From assembly GCF_000243395.2 (NCBI RefSeq), contig NZ_CM001484.1:1599568-1663567 (forward strand): a stretch of DNA of 64,000 nucleotides, given 5' to 3'. The notes beneath the pieces were generated by a model. It saw only the letters and a program-made list of their open reading frames with translations. It made no database searches and had not been told where the DNA came from. How positions within the stretch are numbered: the first letter of the stretch is position 1; each line of letters opens with the position of its first letter. Made by a program: the position numbers and the translations under genes. This DNA comes from Saccharomonospora glauca K62. GTDB lineage: Bacteria; Actinomycetota; Actinomycetes; Mycobacteriales; Pseudonocardiaceae. Below are positions 23,783-33,025 of the stretch, one piece after another.

Positions 23783-25776
23783 GGGATCGTGATCCTTTCG
23801 TCTCGTCCGCGCCGATGCTCGGGACGCCGGAGGCGCCGGGCCACGATCACCGCCGCGATCACGAGGATGCCGACAAGTGACACCCACGGATTCGGGTGGA
23901 TGGCCGCCAGACCGCCCACGATCAGGGCGGCGCGGAGCAGCCTGCCGTCGTCCGGCGCGAACCCCATGAGCCCGGCCGACACCGCCACGATGCCCACGAC
24001 GGCGGTGAGCAGCGTGACGGTGAACGTGGCGAAGGTCGCCTCCTGCAACAACAACTGAGGTTCGAGGACGAACACGTACGGCACGAGAAACGCCGGGACA
24101 GCGAGTTTGAACGCCATGACCCCGGTACGCATGGGATTGGCGCCCGCCAGTCCCGCCCCCGCGTAGGCGGCCAGGCACACCGGTGGGGTGATGTCGGCGA
24201 CGATGCCGAAGTAGAAGACGAAGAAGTGCGCGGCCACGACGGGCACGCCGAGCTGGACCAGGATCGGAGCCGCGACCGTGGCCGTGACGACGTAGTTCGC
24301 CGTCGTCGGAAGCCCCATGCCCAGCAGCAGGCACGCCACCATCGTGAGGACGAGCACCGGGACGAAGCCGCCGCCCGACAGGTCCACGATGCCGCCGGCC
24401 AGCTTGCCGCCGAGCCCCGTCCGCGTGACCGTGCCCGCGATGATGCCCGCGCTCGCACAGGCCGCGATCACCGGCAACGCGGCGCGCGCCCCCGCCTCGA
24501 ACAGCCGCGCGAACTCGGGAAGGGACAGTCGGGTGTCGGCCCGCACCAGGCTCACCAGCAGGGCGGTGAGGATGCCGAACAACGCGGCGTTGGCCGGGGA
24601 ACGGCCCGCCAGCAGCAGCCCGACGATGACCACCAGGGGCGCGATCAGGTAGGAACGCCCGAGGAGACCGCGCAGCCGTGGCAGGTGCTCCTTCGGGGAG
24701 CCGAGCACGCCCGTGCGCAGTGCCTCGAAGTGCACACCGCTGAACACGCCCAGGTAGTAGAGCGCCGCCGGGACCACCGCGTACAGGATCAGTTCGTTGT
24801 AGGGCGTACCGGTGTACTCGGCCATGATGAACACGGCCGCGCCCATCACGGGCGGTACGAGCTGCCCGCCGGTGGAGGCGGTGGCCTCCGTCGCGCCCGC
24901 GACGTGGGGCCGGAGCCCCGCGCGTTTCATCATCGGGATGGTGAACGACCCGGAGGCGACGGTGTTGGCCACGGAACTGCCCGACACCATGCCCTGCAGC
25001 CCGCTGGCCACCACGGCGGCCTTCGCCGTGCCGCCGGTGTAGCGGCCGGTGAGCCCGAAGGCCAGGTCGTTGAAGAACTGCCCGATGTTGGTCTTGACGA
25101 GGACGACCCCGAAGAACAGGAACAGGAAGATGAACGTCGAGGACACCTGCACGGGCGTGCCGAACACCGACGTCGAGCTGTAGACCGATTCGGACACCAG
25201 GGCGTCGAACGAGAAGCCGGGGTGGGGAAAGATCGGCAGGTACGGACCGTAGTAGCCGTAGGCGAGCGCGGCCAGCGCGATCACCACGATCGGCAGACCG
25301 ACGCAGCGGCGCGTGGCCTCCAGGATCAACGCCAGCGCCACGGTGGCCACGACGACGTCGAACGGCGTGAAGCCGAGGACCACCGCGCGGGTCGTCAGCC
25401 GCTCGTAGTCGAACACGATGTAGCCGTTCGCCGCGAGCGCGAGCACGCACAGCACCACGTCGTACAGCGGCACCCCCGGCCTGTCCACCCACGCCTTCCT
25501 CGCCGGGTACAGCAGGTACACCAGGCTCAGCGCCATCCCGACGTGGACCGCTCCCTGGATGATCGAGGAGAACGTGCCGAACAGCGCCGTGTAGAGCTGG
25601 AACAACGTCAGCCCGGTGCCGAGCACCGCGACGAGGTACTTCCACGGCCCCAACCGGGTGCGGTAGCGGCTCTCCCGGTCGTACGCGCGGGCCCGCTCAC
25701 TCCGCCGCTCCTCGTCCGGCTCGGGGGAATCCTCGGAGTTCGGGCGAGCCGAGGGCGAGGCCGTGTCGTCGGTCAT
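23779..25776 (-). CDS. TRAP transporter, fused small and large permease subunits
   Basis: A 665-residue membrane protein with about 16-18 helices. The first 200 residues form the four-helix DctQ-like part; the rest is the DctM-like 12-helix part with the conserved G-x-G-L-P-T-T-A-N-Y motif and a G-S-S-V-A-N-T block. Fused 4TM/12TM permeases pair with TAXI binding proteins, and one is encoded just upstream (25803-26810, 26-bp gap). The N-terminal 40 residues are acidic and probably cytoplasmic. It imports an organic anion (often glutamate or a dicarboxylate) with sodium. Confidence 0.93.
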   Translation of the reverse strand: MTDDTASPSARPNSEDSPEPDEERRSERARAYDRESRYRTRLGPWKYLVAVLGTGLTLFQLYTALFGTFSSIIQGAVHVGMALSLVYLLYPARKAWVDRPGVPLYDVVLCVLALAANGYIVFDYERLTTRAVVLGFTPFDVVVATVALALILEATRRCVGLPIVVIALAALAYGYYGPYLPIFPHPGFSFDALVSESVYSSTSVFGTPVQVSSTFIFLFLFFGVVLVKTNIGQFFNDLAFGLTGRYTGGTAKAAVVASGLQGMVSGSSVANTVASGSFTIPMMKRAGLRPHVAGATEATASTGGQLVPPVMGAAVFIMAEYTGTPYNELILYAVVPAALYYLGVFSGVHFEALRTGVLGSPKEHLPRLRGLLGRSYLIAPLVVIVGLLLAGRSPANAALFGILTALLVSLVRADTRLSLPEFARLFEAGARAALPVIAACASAGIIAGTVTRTGLGGKLAGGIVDLSGGGFVPVLVLTMVACLLLGMGLPTTANYVVTATVAAPILVQLGVPVVAAHFFVFYFGIVADITPPVCLAAYAGAGLAGANPMRTGVMAFKLAVPAFLVPYVFVLEPQLLLQEATFATFTVTLLTAVVGIVAVSAGLMGFAPDDGRLLRAALIVGGLAAIHPNPWVSLVGILVIAAVIVARRLRRPEHRRGRDERITIP

Positions 25777-25802
25777 CGGCGGTGCTCCTTCCCCGCGCCT
25801 TC

Positions 25803-26810
25803 TCAGTCGAGCAGGCCTTGCTCCGCGAAGTACTTGCGCGCGCCGGGGTGCAGCGGGACGTCACCCTGCCCGAGAGTGGCCTCCTCCAGCGTGATCAGTT
25901 CCTTCTGGGCCAGGGTGAGGTCCTCGGTCCGCTCGTAGAGCGCCTTCGTGAGCTCGTAGCCCAACTCCTCGCTGACCTGCGTGGTGGAGGCGTACATGGA
26001 GGCGAACACCGAGACGGTCGGCACCGGCTCGTCGAGGAAGTCGTAGGTGCCCACCGGGATCTCGTACTTCTCGAACTGGCTGTTGGCCACGACGGTGTCC
26101 AGCTCGGGACCGGTTATCGGGATCAGCTTCACCTGCCCGGTCGTGGCGTGCAGCTCCTGCAGACTCGCCGCGGGAACGCCGAGGATCTCGATGGAGGCGT
26201 CGGCGTTGCCGTCCTGCAGCTTCGTCTTGGCGTCGGCGAAGCCTTCCTCCAAGGCCGTGTAGGAGCCTTCTTCGAGGCCGTAGGCGGCCAGGATCTGTTC
26301 GGCCGCTTCCCTGGTGCCTCCGCCCGGAGGGCCGATGGCGACGGTCTTGCCCCGCAGGTCGGCCACCGAGTCGATGCCCGAGGACTCCAGGGTGATGATC
26401 TGGGCGGCTTCGGGGTAGAGCTTGCCGAGCAGGCCGACGTTCTCCACCTTCGCGCCCTCGAACTCACCACGTCCGTTCACGGCGTCCTGCGCCGTGTTGT
26501 GCTGGGCGATGGCGAGTTGCAGCTCACCGCGGGCGATCTTGGCGAGATTCTCGACGGAGGCCCCGGTCTCCACGGCGGTGACGTTCAGCCCCTCGATGTC
26601 GATGGTGTCGACGAAGATGTTCGCGTATTCCTGCCCGAGCGGGTAGTACACCCCACCCGTGCTGCCGGTGCCGAGCTGCAGATTGGTGGTGAATCCTCCG
26701 TCACCCGCTCCGCCGCCCGCACACGCCGTGGTCACCGCGACCGTCGCGAGCAGGGCCGCGGCCAACCGGCCGACACCACGTCCACGCCCGGTGCGTGTTG
26801 TCGTACGCAC
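25803..26810 (-). CDS. TAXI-family TRAP solute-binding lipoprotein
   Basis: A 335-residue extracytoplasmic binding protein. The signal peptide ends in a lipobox (T-T-A-C, Cys about 30), so it is tethered to the membrane. The mature start has the TAXI family block T-G-S-T-G-G-V-Y-Y-P-L-G, and I-A-Q-H-N-T-A and G-P-P-G-G-G-T-R further in line the ligand pocket. AGGAGG lies upstream of the GTG start. It forms an operon with the TRAP permease and the N-acetyltransferase. TAXI proteins of this type bind glutamate or glutamine in some bacteria, notable beside a gamma-glutamyltranspeptidase gene. Confidence 0.93.
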   Translation of the reverse strand: MRTTTRTGRGRGVGRLAAALLATVAVTTACAGGGAGDGGFTTNLQLGTGSTGGVYYPLGQEYANIFVDTIDIEGLNVTAVETGASVENLAKIARGELQLAIAQHNTAQDAVNGRGEFEGAKVENVGLLGKLYPEAAQIITLESSGIDSVADLRGKTVAIGPPGGGTREAAEQILAAYGLEEGSYTALEEGFADAKTKLQDGNADASIEILGVPAASLQELHATTGQVKLIPITGPELDTVVANSQFEKYEIPVGTYDFLDEPVPTVSVFASMYASTTQVSEELGYELTKALYERTEDLTLAQKELITLEEATLGQGDVPLHPGARKYFAEQGLLD

Positions 26811-27049
26811 GCTCGTCCCTCCTCCTGCCGGGGAGTCCCTCGGTTCGTACCAAACCTTCCGTGGTGACGGGCTTTTCGGCCGATGAACCGAAGTCGATCG
26901 TTATCCGTTCGCGATCTTCGAACGCGCCCGGACACGGGATTGCCGCGAATGGCGCAGCCCGATTCCCTCGGGTGGACCAAGGGAATACGGCGGTCCGTCG
27001 TGGACGATGTTTCGGGACGGTCCTCGCACGACGACGCCGGAGGTGAGGG
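26811..27049. promoter_or_regulatory. divergent promoter region, TAXI-TRAP and gamma-glutamyltranspeptidase
   Basis: A 239-bp gap between divergent genes with ribosome-binding sites at both ends (AGGAGG for the TAXI gene, GGAGGTGAGGG for the transpeptidase). It must carry both promoters. I see no clear operator. Confidence 0.5.
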
Positions 27050-28873
27050 ATGTCCACGAGCATGCGCCCACGTCGGTATCGAGTGCTGGCGGGGCTGACG
27101 GCGGTGGGCATGACGGTGAGCCTGGCGGTGTTCACCCAGCCCGAGGCCGACGCGCGACCGTGGCGGGTCGAGAAGACCGCGGTGGCGATCGGCGCCGGGG
27201 GAGCGGTCAGCTCCGTGGACCCCGAGGCCACGGCTGTGGGAATCGAGGTGCTGCGCCGGGGTGGCAACGCGACCGACGCCGCCGTGGCGACCGCGGCCGC
27301 GCTGGGAGTCACCGAACCGTACAGCGCCGGCATCGGCGGTGGTGGTTTCTTCCTCCACTACGACGCCGCGACCGGTGAGATCGAGGCCATCGACGGCCGG
27401 GAGACCGCTCCGGAGGCCATGCCCTCCGACGCGTTCATCGACCCGAGCACCGGGCAACCGTATCCGTTCTTTCCGGACATGGTGACGAGCGGTGTGTCCG
27501 TCGGGGTGCCCGGAACACCCGCCACCTGGCAGGCCGCGCTCCGGAAGTGGGGGACGTACTCGTTGGCCGAGGCCCTACGACCGGCTGTTCGGCTCGCGCG
27601 GCGCGGTTTCGTGGTCGACGAGGAGTTCCGCAAACAGACCCTCGACAACGCGGAACGCTTCTCGGCGATCACCTCGACCGCGGAGTTGTTCCTACCGGGT
27701 GGAAAGGCTCCCGAGGTGGGGTCGGTGTTCCGCAACCCCGACCTCGCCCGCACTTACACCGAACTCGGCCGGCACGGCGTCGAGTGGTTCTACGAAGGAC
27801 CGATCGCGAAGGAGATCGCCGCCACGGTGCGGAAACCGCCGCGCAGTGGCCGAACTGACCTGCCGGTGCCGCCGGGACACCTGACCGTCCGGGACATGGC
27901 CCGGTACGCGGTCGCCCGCCCGGAACCCACGCGCCACGACTATCGCGGCTACGAGGTCGTGGGAATGGCCCCGCCGTCCAGCGGCGGAACCGGAGTCGGT
28001 GAGATCCTCAACATCCTCGAACACTTCGACCTGGCGTCGATGAGCACCGAGGAGGCCCTGCACCACTACCTGGAGGCGTCGGCCCTGGCCTACGCCGACC
28101 GCGCCCGCTACCTCGGGGACCCCGCCTTCGTCGACGTGCCCGTCGAGGAGCTGCTGTCCGACGACTTCGCCGCCGAGCGGGCGTGCGCGCTCGATTCGAA
28201 CGCCGCGGCGGACAAACCGGTGGCGGCGGGCGACGCCGACGGCGACTACGACCCCACCTGCCGACAGCCGGGCACCCACGTCGTCGACCGACCCGACACC
28301 GAAGGACTGTCGACCACACATCTGTCCGTCGTGGACCGATGGGGCAACGTGGTGGCGTACACGCTGACGATCGAGCAGACGGGCGGCAGCGGCATCACCG
28401 TGCCCGGCCGAGGATTCCTGCTGAACAACGAGCTCACCGACTTCAGCCACGTGTACGACCCGGAGGACCCGAACCGCATCGAGGGCGGCAAACGGCCGCG
28501 TTCCTCGATGTCGCCCACCATCGTGCTGCGGGACGGGAAACCGTGGCTGACACTCGGCTCGCCGGGAGGCTCCACGATCATCACCACGGTGACCCAGATC
28601 CTTCTCCACCGCATCGACGGCGGCATGGATCTTCCCGCCGCGCTCGCGGCGGGAAGGGCCACGCAGCGCAACACCGTCACCGTGTCGGCGGAACCCGCGT
28701 TCCAGCGGGACTACGGTGCCTCGCTGGAGAAGTACGGGCACCGGCTCTCCACCACCACGGAGATCGGCGCCGCCGCGGCCATCGAGATCCTGCCCGACGG
28801 CACGCTCCAGGCCGTCGCCGAACCGGAACGCCGAGGCGGCGGTGCCGCCGGGGTGGTGCGTCCACGTTCGTGA
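27050..28873 (+). CDS. ggt: gamma-glutamyltranspeptidase, secreted
   Basis: A 607-residue Ntn-hydrolase precursor. A signal peptide covers about the first 35 residues. The large-subunit part has G-G-N-A-T-D-A-A-V-A and Y-S-A-G-I-G-G-G-G-F. Autocleavage should occur before Thr about 422 (L-S-T-T-H-L-S-V-V-D), releasing the small subunit with P-R-S-S-M-S-P-T and G-S-P-G-G-S-T-I-I. It splits gamma-glutamyl bonds of glutathione or gamma-glutamyl peptides outside the cell and can transfer the glutamyl group. The length is normal for the family. It is divergent from a TAXI-TRAP importer that could take up released glutamate. Confidence 0.95.
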   Translation: MSTSMRPRRYRVLAGLTAVGMTVSLAVFTQPEADARPWRVEKTAVAIGAGGAVSSVDPEATAVGIEVLRRGGNATDAAVATAAALGVTEPYSAGIGGGGFFLHYDAATGEIEAIDGRETAPEAMPSDAFIDPSTGQPYPFFPDMVTSGVSVGVPGTPATWQAALRKWGTYSLAEALRPAVRLARRGFVVDEEFRKQTLDNAERFSAITSTAELFLPGGKAPEVGSVFRNPDLARTYTELGRHGVEWFYEGPIAKEIAATVRKPPRSGRTDLPVPPGHLTVRDMARYAVARPEPTRHDYRGYEVVGMAPPSSGGTGVGEILNILEHFDLASMSTEEALHHYLEASALAYADRARYLGDPAFVDVPVEELLSDDFAAERACALDSNAAADKPVAAGDADGDYDPTCRQPGTHVVDRPDTEGLSTTHLSVVDRWGNVVAYTLTIEQTGGSGITVPGRGFLLNNELTDFSHVYDPEDPNRIEGGKRPRSSMSPTIVLRDGKPWLTLGSPGGSTIITTVTQILLHRIDGGMDLPAALAAGRATQRNTVTVSAEPAFQRDYGASLEKYGHRLSTTTEIGAAAAIEILPDGTLQAVAEPERRGGGAAGVVRPRS

Positions 28874-28884
28874 CGACTCGTGGG

Positions 28885-28911
28885 GAGGCCGCCGCGTGGC
28901 GTGGCGGCCTC
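28885..28911. terminator. bidirectional terminator hairpin
   Basis: Perfect 9-bp inverted repeat GAGGCCGCC / GGCGGCCTC with a 9-nt loop, between the convergent transpeptidase gene and the DUF4429-SHOCT gene, touching the stop codon of the latter. There is no T-run on either side. Confidence 0.7.
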
Positions 28912-29791
28912 AGCCCGAGAGCCTGCGCAGCAACGCCTGCTTCGCGGTGGCGAACTCGGCGTCGTCCAGGATGCCGTCGCGGTGCAGGTCGCCGAGCTCC
29001 CGCAGCCGCCGCAGCACTCCGTCCACCTCGTCGAGCGTGCTCGCGTCGGGTGCCGAGGCGGAGGAGTCCTCCGGCTCCGGCTCGGCGGGCGCGTTCGGGT
29101 GCGGCAATCTGGCCACGACGGCCGCGGCGACCAACACGGTCATCAGCTCGTTCTCCGTGCCCCAGACCAGACGCACGCAGTGAGGATCGGCCTCGGGCGG
29201 CAAGGTGGTGGGCACATCGCGAGCGCGGAACCGCAGCAGGCCGTCGTTCAAGCCGATCGTCGGCAGCCAGTCCACTCCCTCGATGGCGTCGAGGGCGAGT
29301 TCGGTGCGCCGGAGCTTCCGTTTCGCCTCGGGGGCCTGCCATCCCCACTCCATGACCACGCGACGGCCGTCGCACGACACGGTGGCCTCCCCGACGGACA
29401 CCGTCACGGGGACGGAGGGACCGGGCAGCGCGTACCGGTCGAAGGACTCCGGGTCGTCGTCCGGCCTCCTGGTGAACCGCACGGCGTCCACCAGGTACTC
29501 GGCGGCCTGTTGCTGCTCGGGCTCGACGGTGAGCTGATAGGGATCGGCGTTGGTGGGCAGGTGACCGCCCGCCACCAACGACAGTGGATCGGCGCCGTCC
29601 TTGAGGCGCACCCGGAGCTTTCCGGATCTACGGCCGGGCTCGTACGACAGGCCCGTGAACGTGGAGAGCGGAAGCGCGATCTCGCCGAGGGTCTTGCGTA
29701 CTTTGTGCACGCGGCGATGGGAGCCGGGGGTGATGCGCAGTACTTCGCCGTCGAACGTCCACGTGCCGAAGGGTGAGCTGATCTCGGCCAT
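28910..29791 (-). CDS. DUF4429 domain protein with C-terminal SHOCT motif
   Basis: A 293-residue protein. Two beta-rich repeats (about 8-95 and 105-190), each with a G-T-W/G-W core, resemble DUF4429. A Pro/Glu-rich linker follows, then a C-terminal SHOCT segment (L-R-E-L-G-D-L-H-R-D-G-I-L-D-D-A-E-F, about 268-285), a short helical hairpin seen at the ends of many bacterial proteins. The ATG at 29791 is chosen; a GTG ten codons upstream is possible. Function is unknown. It stands alone between the transpeptidase and phosphatase genes. Confidence 0.75.
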   Translation of the reverse strand: MAEISSPFGTWTFDGEVLRITPGSHRRVHKVRKTLGEIALPLSTFTGLSYEPGRRSGKLRVRLKDGADPLSLVAGGHLPTNADPYQLTVEPEQQQAAEYLVDAVRFTRRPDDDPESFDRYALPGPSVPVTVSVGEATVSCDGRRVVMEWGWQAPEAKRKLRRTELALDAIEGVDWLPTIGLNDGLLRFRARDVPTTLPPEADPHCVRLVWGTENELMTVLVAAAVVARLPHPNAPAEPEPEDSSASAPDASTLDEVDGVLRRLRELGDLHRDGILDDAEFATAKQALLRRLSG

Positions 29792-29910
29792 GCCGGAAGG
29801 ATAGGGCAGTGGTCCGGACACGGCCTCGGCCGTACGTCCGCGAGGTTTTCGCGCGGAAGCACCGACGAGGCCGGTGTCACTGCAAGTATGGGACCGATCG
29901 CGCTACGAAG

Positions 29911-30675
29911 TCACTCCCGGAGCTTGCGGCGCAAGGCGTCGAGCTCGTCGTCGGTGAAACCGTGGCGGCCGAGCACGCCGAGCACGCCGCCGTACCGCTT
30001 GTCGAGATGCTCCAGGAACGCCTCCATCGTCTCGGCGCGCGGGCGATGGTGGTCCTCGGGGACGCTGTCGACGCTGCCCGCGTAGGTGGGGGAGTTCCGC
30101 AGGCGTTCGAGGATGAGGTGCAGACGCTCTCCCGTGGCCGCGTAGTCACGGATGACGTCCTCGCGCCGCGCCCCGGCCACGGTGAGCGCGAACGCCACCA
30201 CCACACCGGTGCGGTCCTTGCCCGCCGCGCAGTGCACCAGGGCCGCGCCGGGCGAGCGGTTGACGGCCCGCAGGGCCGACACGATGCTGTCGGGCCGATG
30301 TTCCACGTAGCTGAGGTAGTGCGCGCACGACGGATCGCCGGGGAAGCGCTCCTCCTCCCGTTTGCGGCGGATGAGCAGGGCTTCCTCCGTGGCCGCGAAA
30401 CCGTGCTCGGGAAGCAGCGAGTAGTTGACGTGTGTGACATGGCCGAGCCGGGTCAGCGGCGCGGGTCCCTCGGACGCGACCTCGGTGGGGGACCGCAGGT
30501 CCACCACGGTGCTCAGCCCCAGGTGGTCCACCAGATACGTCACGTCGGTGGGCGAGAGGTCCTGGAGGTTGTCGGAGCGCAGCAGCCTGCCACGCGTGAT
30601 CTTCCCACCGTCGTCGGTGGGAATCCCTCCGACGTCCCTGGCGTTCACGGCACCTTCGAGATCGAGCCACAGCAC
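29911..30675 (-). CDS. protein-tyrosine/lipid phosphatase (PtpB-like)
   Basis: A 254-residue phosphatase with the P-loop HCAAGKDRTG (Cys149, Arg155). The Lys and Asp within the loop are typical of the Mycobacterium PtpB group, which acts on phosphotyrosine, phosphoserine and phosphoinositides. The N-terminal R-D-V-G-G-I is the family's conserved start, and L-L-R-S-D-x-L follows. The GTG start is chosen at the point where homology begins. It is a single-gene unit. Confidence 0.9.
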   Translation of the reverse strand: MLWLDLEGAVNARDVGGIPTDDGGKITRGRLLRSDNLQDLSPTDVTYLVDHLGLSTVVDLRSPTEVASEGPAPLTRLGHVTHVNYSLLPEHGFAATEEALLIRRKREEERFPGDPSCAHYLSYVEHRPDSIVSALRAVNRSPGAALVHCAAGKDRTGVVVAFALTVAGARREDVIRDYAATGERLHLILERLRNSPTYAGSVDSVPEDHHRPRAETMEAFLEHLDKRYGGVLGVLGRHGFTDDELDALRRKLRE

Positions 30676-30839
30676 GGCGTCCAGTCTCCCAGCATCGGCG
30701 CCCGCTCGCCAGCACCGTGGCTCGACCGGCCTAGCGTCTCAAGTGGACGTGCTTTCACGAAGCGTCACGTCGGGCTGCGATCGGTAGCCGGGCCCGTCGA
30801 TACGGGCCCGGACCGTCCGGCACCGAGGACGTCCGCGGT

Positions 30840-31358
30840 TCAGGTGGCCCGAAGCAGCCACGAGGACGGGGGACCGTCGTCGTGGTCCGAGTTGGAAATC
30901 CGTGGCGGCCGCCGGTCCGGACGGGGCGACCGAGCCGGAACCGTCGTGGGGTGAACCGGGGTGGTCGAGGACAGCGTCAGTGGCCCGCCCACGTCCGGGG
31001 ACGGCATCTCGGGCACCTTCGACACCGCGCCCTCGGCGCGGAGCGACTCGTAGACGGCACGCTTCCGGTTTCGAGCGTCGGCCGCGGCCCGCCGCACGAC
31101 CCCTGTGATCACGTGGGCCAGCGCGTGGGGGGTGGATCCCCTCACCTTCGGTGACAGCTCCAGCCGGGTGAGCACACCGTCGGTGTCGACCGTCGCGGTG
31201 ACCAGCCCGTCGTCGGACGACGCCGTGCCCTCCACGGCAGCGAGGTGATCGCGAGCCCGTTCGAGCGCTTGCCGGCGGCGCGCCGTTGTCTCACGAAGCT
31301 GTTCCGACCGCGCATGCAGGCGCGCGGCACGGGCTGCCAGTGTCTCGCTCGAAGTCAC
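30840..31358 (-). CDS. YbaB/EbfC-like protein in a type-VII-secretion-like operon
   Basis: A 172-residue protein. Residues 1-100 have the YbaB/EbfC course: a coiled-coil helix, the strand V-T-A-T-V-D-T-D-G-V-L-T-R-L-E-L, then a long helix. The last 60 residues are Pro/Ser-rich and disordered. YbaB paralogues with such tails are common in actinobacterial ESX/WXG loci. Its GTG overlaps the stop of the preceding large gene (GTGA), so the two are translationally coupled. Confidence 0.65.
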   Translation of the reverse strand: MTSSETLAARAARLHARSEQLRETTARRRQALERARDHLAAVEGTASSDDGLVTATVDTDGVLTRLELSPKVRGSTPHALAHVITGVVRRAAADARNRKRAVYESLRAEGAVSKVPEMPSPDVGGPLTLSSTTPVHPTTVPARSPRPDRRPPRISNSDHDDGPPSSWLLRAT

Positions 31359-32586
31359 GACGCCACCTTGTCCTTGTCTGTGCTGCCGTCACGGTCGGGT
31401 CCCTGCTCCTCGTAGACGTCGCGCCCGCCGGGATTCAGCAGCTCGTCACCCAACCTTTCGAAGAAGCCGGGCGGTTTCACCTGGTGGTCCCGCTCCTGGT
31501 CGGGATCCTTGGGCGGTTCCTTGACGAGGTCGTCCGTGTCGATTCCCTTGAGGTCGTTGGGGCCACGATCCTCGGGACGGAACTCCGAGGGAGTGAACTT
31601 GTCGTCGGTCACGATGTCGGGCCGGGACGCTCTCACGCCGTTGGGGTTTTCGTCCGTGACGTCCAGCCACTCGCCGGTGAGGTGCTTCGTGATGGTGTAG
31701 GAGGCTTCGCCGAGCACGGCGGCAGCTTTTCGGGCGTCCCGGACGAGCTCCTTGCCTTTCTCGACGAGCTCCAGCACGGCCTCCGCCTCGTTCGTGGCGC
31801 CGACGCGGAGGCTTTTGTTGGTGAGTCCGGTGGCGATCGCGGTGGAGGTCAGTGTGGCCCCGACCCCCAGCCATGCCACCGCGGAAGCGCCCGCGGTGAA
31901 CGGGGCCACGATGAGTGCCGCCGCTCCGGTCACGAGGCCGGCGAGGGTGTTGAGTTCGACCTGCTTGTCCACGGTGCCGGCGGCCTCGAAGGCCTCGTAG
32001 ACCGCCTCGATCAGCGCGAGGATGTCCTTGCGGTAGTTCTCGACGGTTTCCTTGTACTTGACCATGACACGCCAGGCCGAGGCGATCCGGTCCTGGCACC
32101 CCGCCAGGGCTTGCCGGAGTTCTATCTGATGCCTGCGGTAGTCATCGGCGGCATCGCCCTTCCAGGACTCCAGCGCGAGGTCGAGCTTGTCGAGCTGCAT
32201 GGTGGCGCTGTCCGACAGGACGATCTCCTTGCCACCGAGCTGGGATTCATCGAGTGCGATGTCAGCTCCCAGGGGGGGGCATGTCCGAGCTCGGCCAGGA
32301 CCTGGTTCGCCTCGTCCACACTTCCGGAGAGGAAGTCGGAGGTGAACAGGGAGATCAGGTCCTCGTCGACTCGGTGCCATTCCTCGATGATGTCCGGATC
32401 CGGGTCTGGCCAGTTCGGTGGGGCGCAGGGATACCCCGGTGTGGGCTGAGGAGGAATCAGTTCCGGGTCGAGGAGCCCGAAGTGACCGCGCTGCTTCATC
32501 AGATGGAGCACTCCGTCTGCGCTCCACTGCATCCGCATGTCGTGGAGGTGTTTGCGCAATTGCGCTTCCCACTCGGCGTCGTTCAC
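31355..32586 (-). CDS. WXG-like type VII secretion protein, frameshifted at a C8 tract
   Basis: Two overlapping frames together make one protein of about 410 residues. The first runs from ATG 32586 through L-G-H-A-P-P, where it meets eight consecutive C (G8 at 32272-32279 on the plus strand). One more C would continue into the second frame, P-L-G-A-D-I-A-L-D-E-S-Q. The second part has an E-S-W-K-G-D-A-A-D-D-Y motif (WXG turn), a helical region, a hydrophobic Ala/Gly stretch and an acidic disordered tail. As written, the first frame ends early at 32122. Causes could be a sequencing slip, slippage-controlled expression or real decay. ATGA and GTGA overlaps tie it to both neighbours. Confidence 0.7.
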
Positions 32587-32894
32587 CAGCGGTTCACCTC
32601 CCTTGCGGTCTCCGTCTCGATCTCCTCGTAGCGGTCGGCGATCGCCTTGAGGGCCCGTCGGTCCAGCTCGATGTTGCGGGCGTTGTCCTTGAGCACACGC
32701 TTCAAGTAGTGCAAAGCGTCGTGCCAGTACTCCCCGATGGAGTCGAAGACGTCGCCACCGCCGTGGAACGGCGAGTACTGGGCCGCGGCGTCGATCTTCT
32801 CGTAGGCGTCGTTCACGTGGTCGATCAGAATGCCGAGCCGCTTGTCGGCTTCACTGCGTAGCGTGTCCGGATCTACGCTGAACCCGTCTCCCAA
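32583..32894 (-). CDS. small ESX/WXG-like protein
   Basis: A 103-residue, mostly helical protein. The TTG at 32894 is preferred: AAAGGA lies 6 nt upstream, and the product then begins G-D-G-F-S-V-D-P-D-T-L, a typical start for ESX-associated proteins. A Y-S-P-F-H-G-G-G-D-V turn sits between two helices in the manner of the WXG hairpin. It overlaps the next gene by ATGA. It is probably the secreted or chaperone-like partner of the large protein downstream. Confidence 0.65.
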   Translation of the reverse strand: MGDGFSVDPDTLRSEADKRLGILIDHVNDAYEKIDAAAQYSPFHGGGDVFDSIGEYWHDALHYLKRVLKDNARNIELDRRALKAIADRYEEIETETAREVNRW

Positions 32895-33025
32895 TGAAGG
32901 TCCTTTCAAACAATGCGCGGCCGGAAAAGTCCTCAGAGGACTCAGTTGGCCGTCGGACATGAGTCGGCGGTGCGGCCGGATAATTCCGGGACCGCACCGC
33001 CGTGTCTCAGCTCATCGAGTACCGG

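Noticed and set aside
23090-25645. Long minus-strand frame through the TRAP permease and N-acetyltransferase genes
   Set aside because: Only its last 230 codons (the acetyltransferase) have coding character; the rest is an Arg/Gly-rich shadow of the permease.
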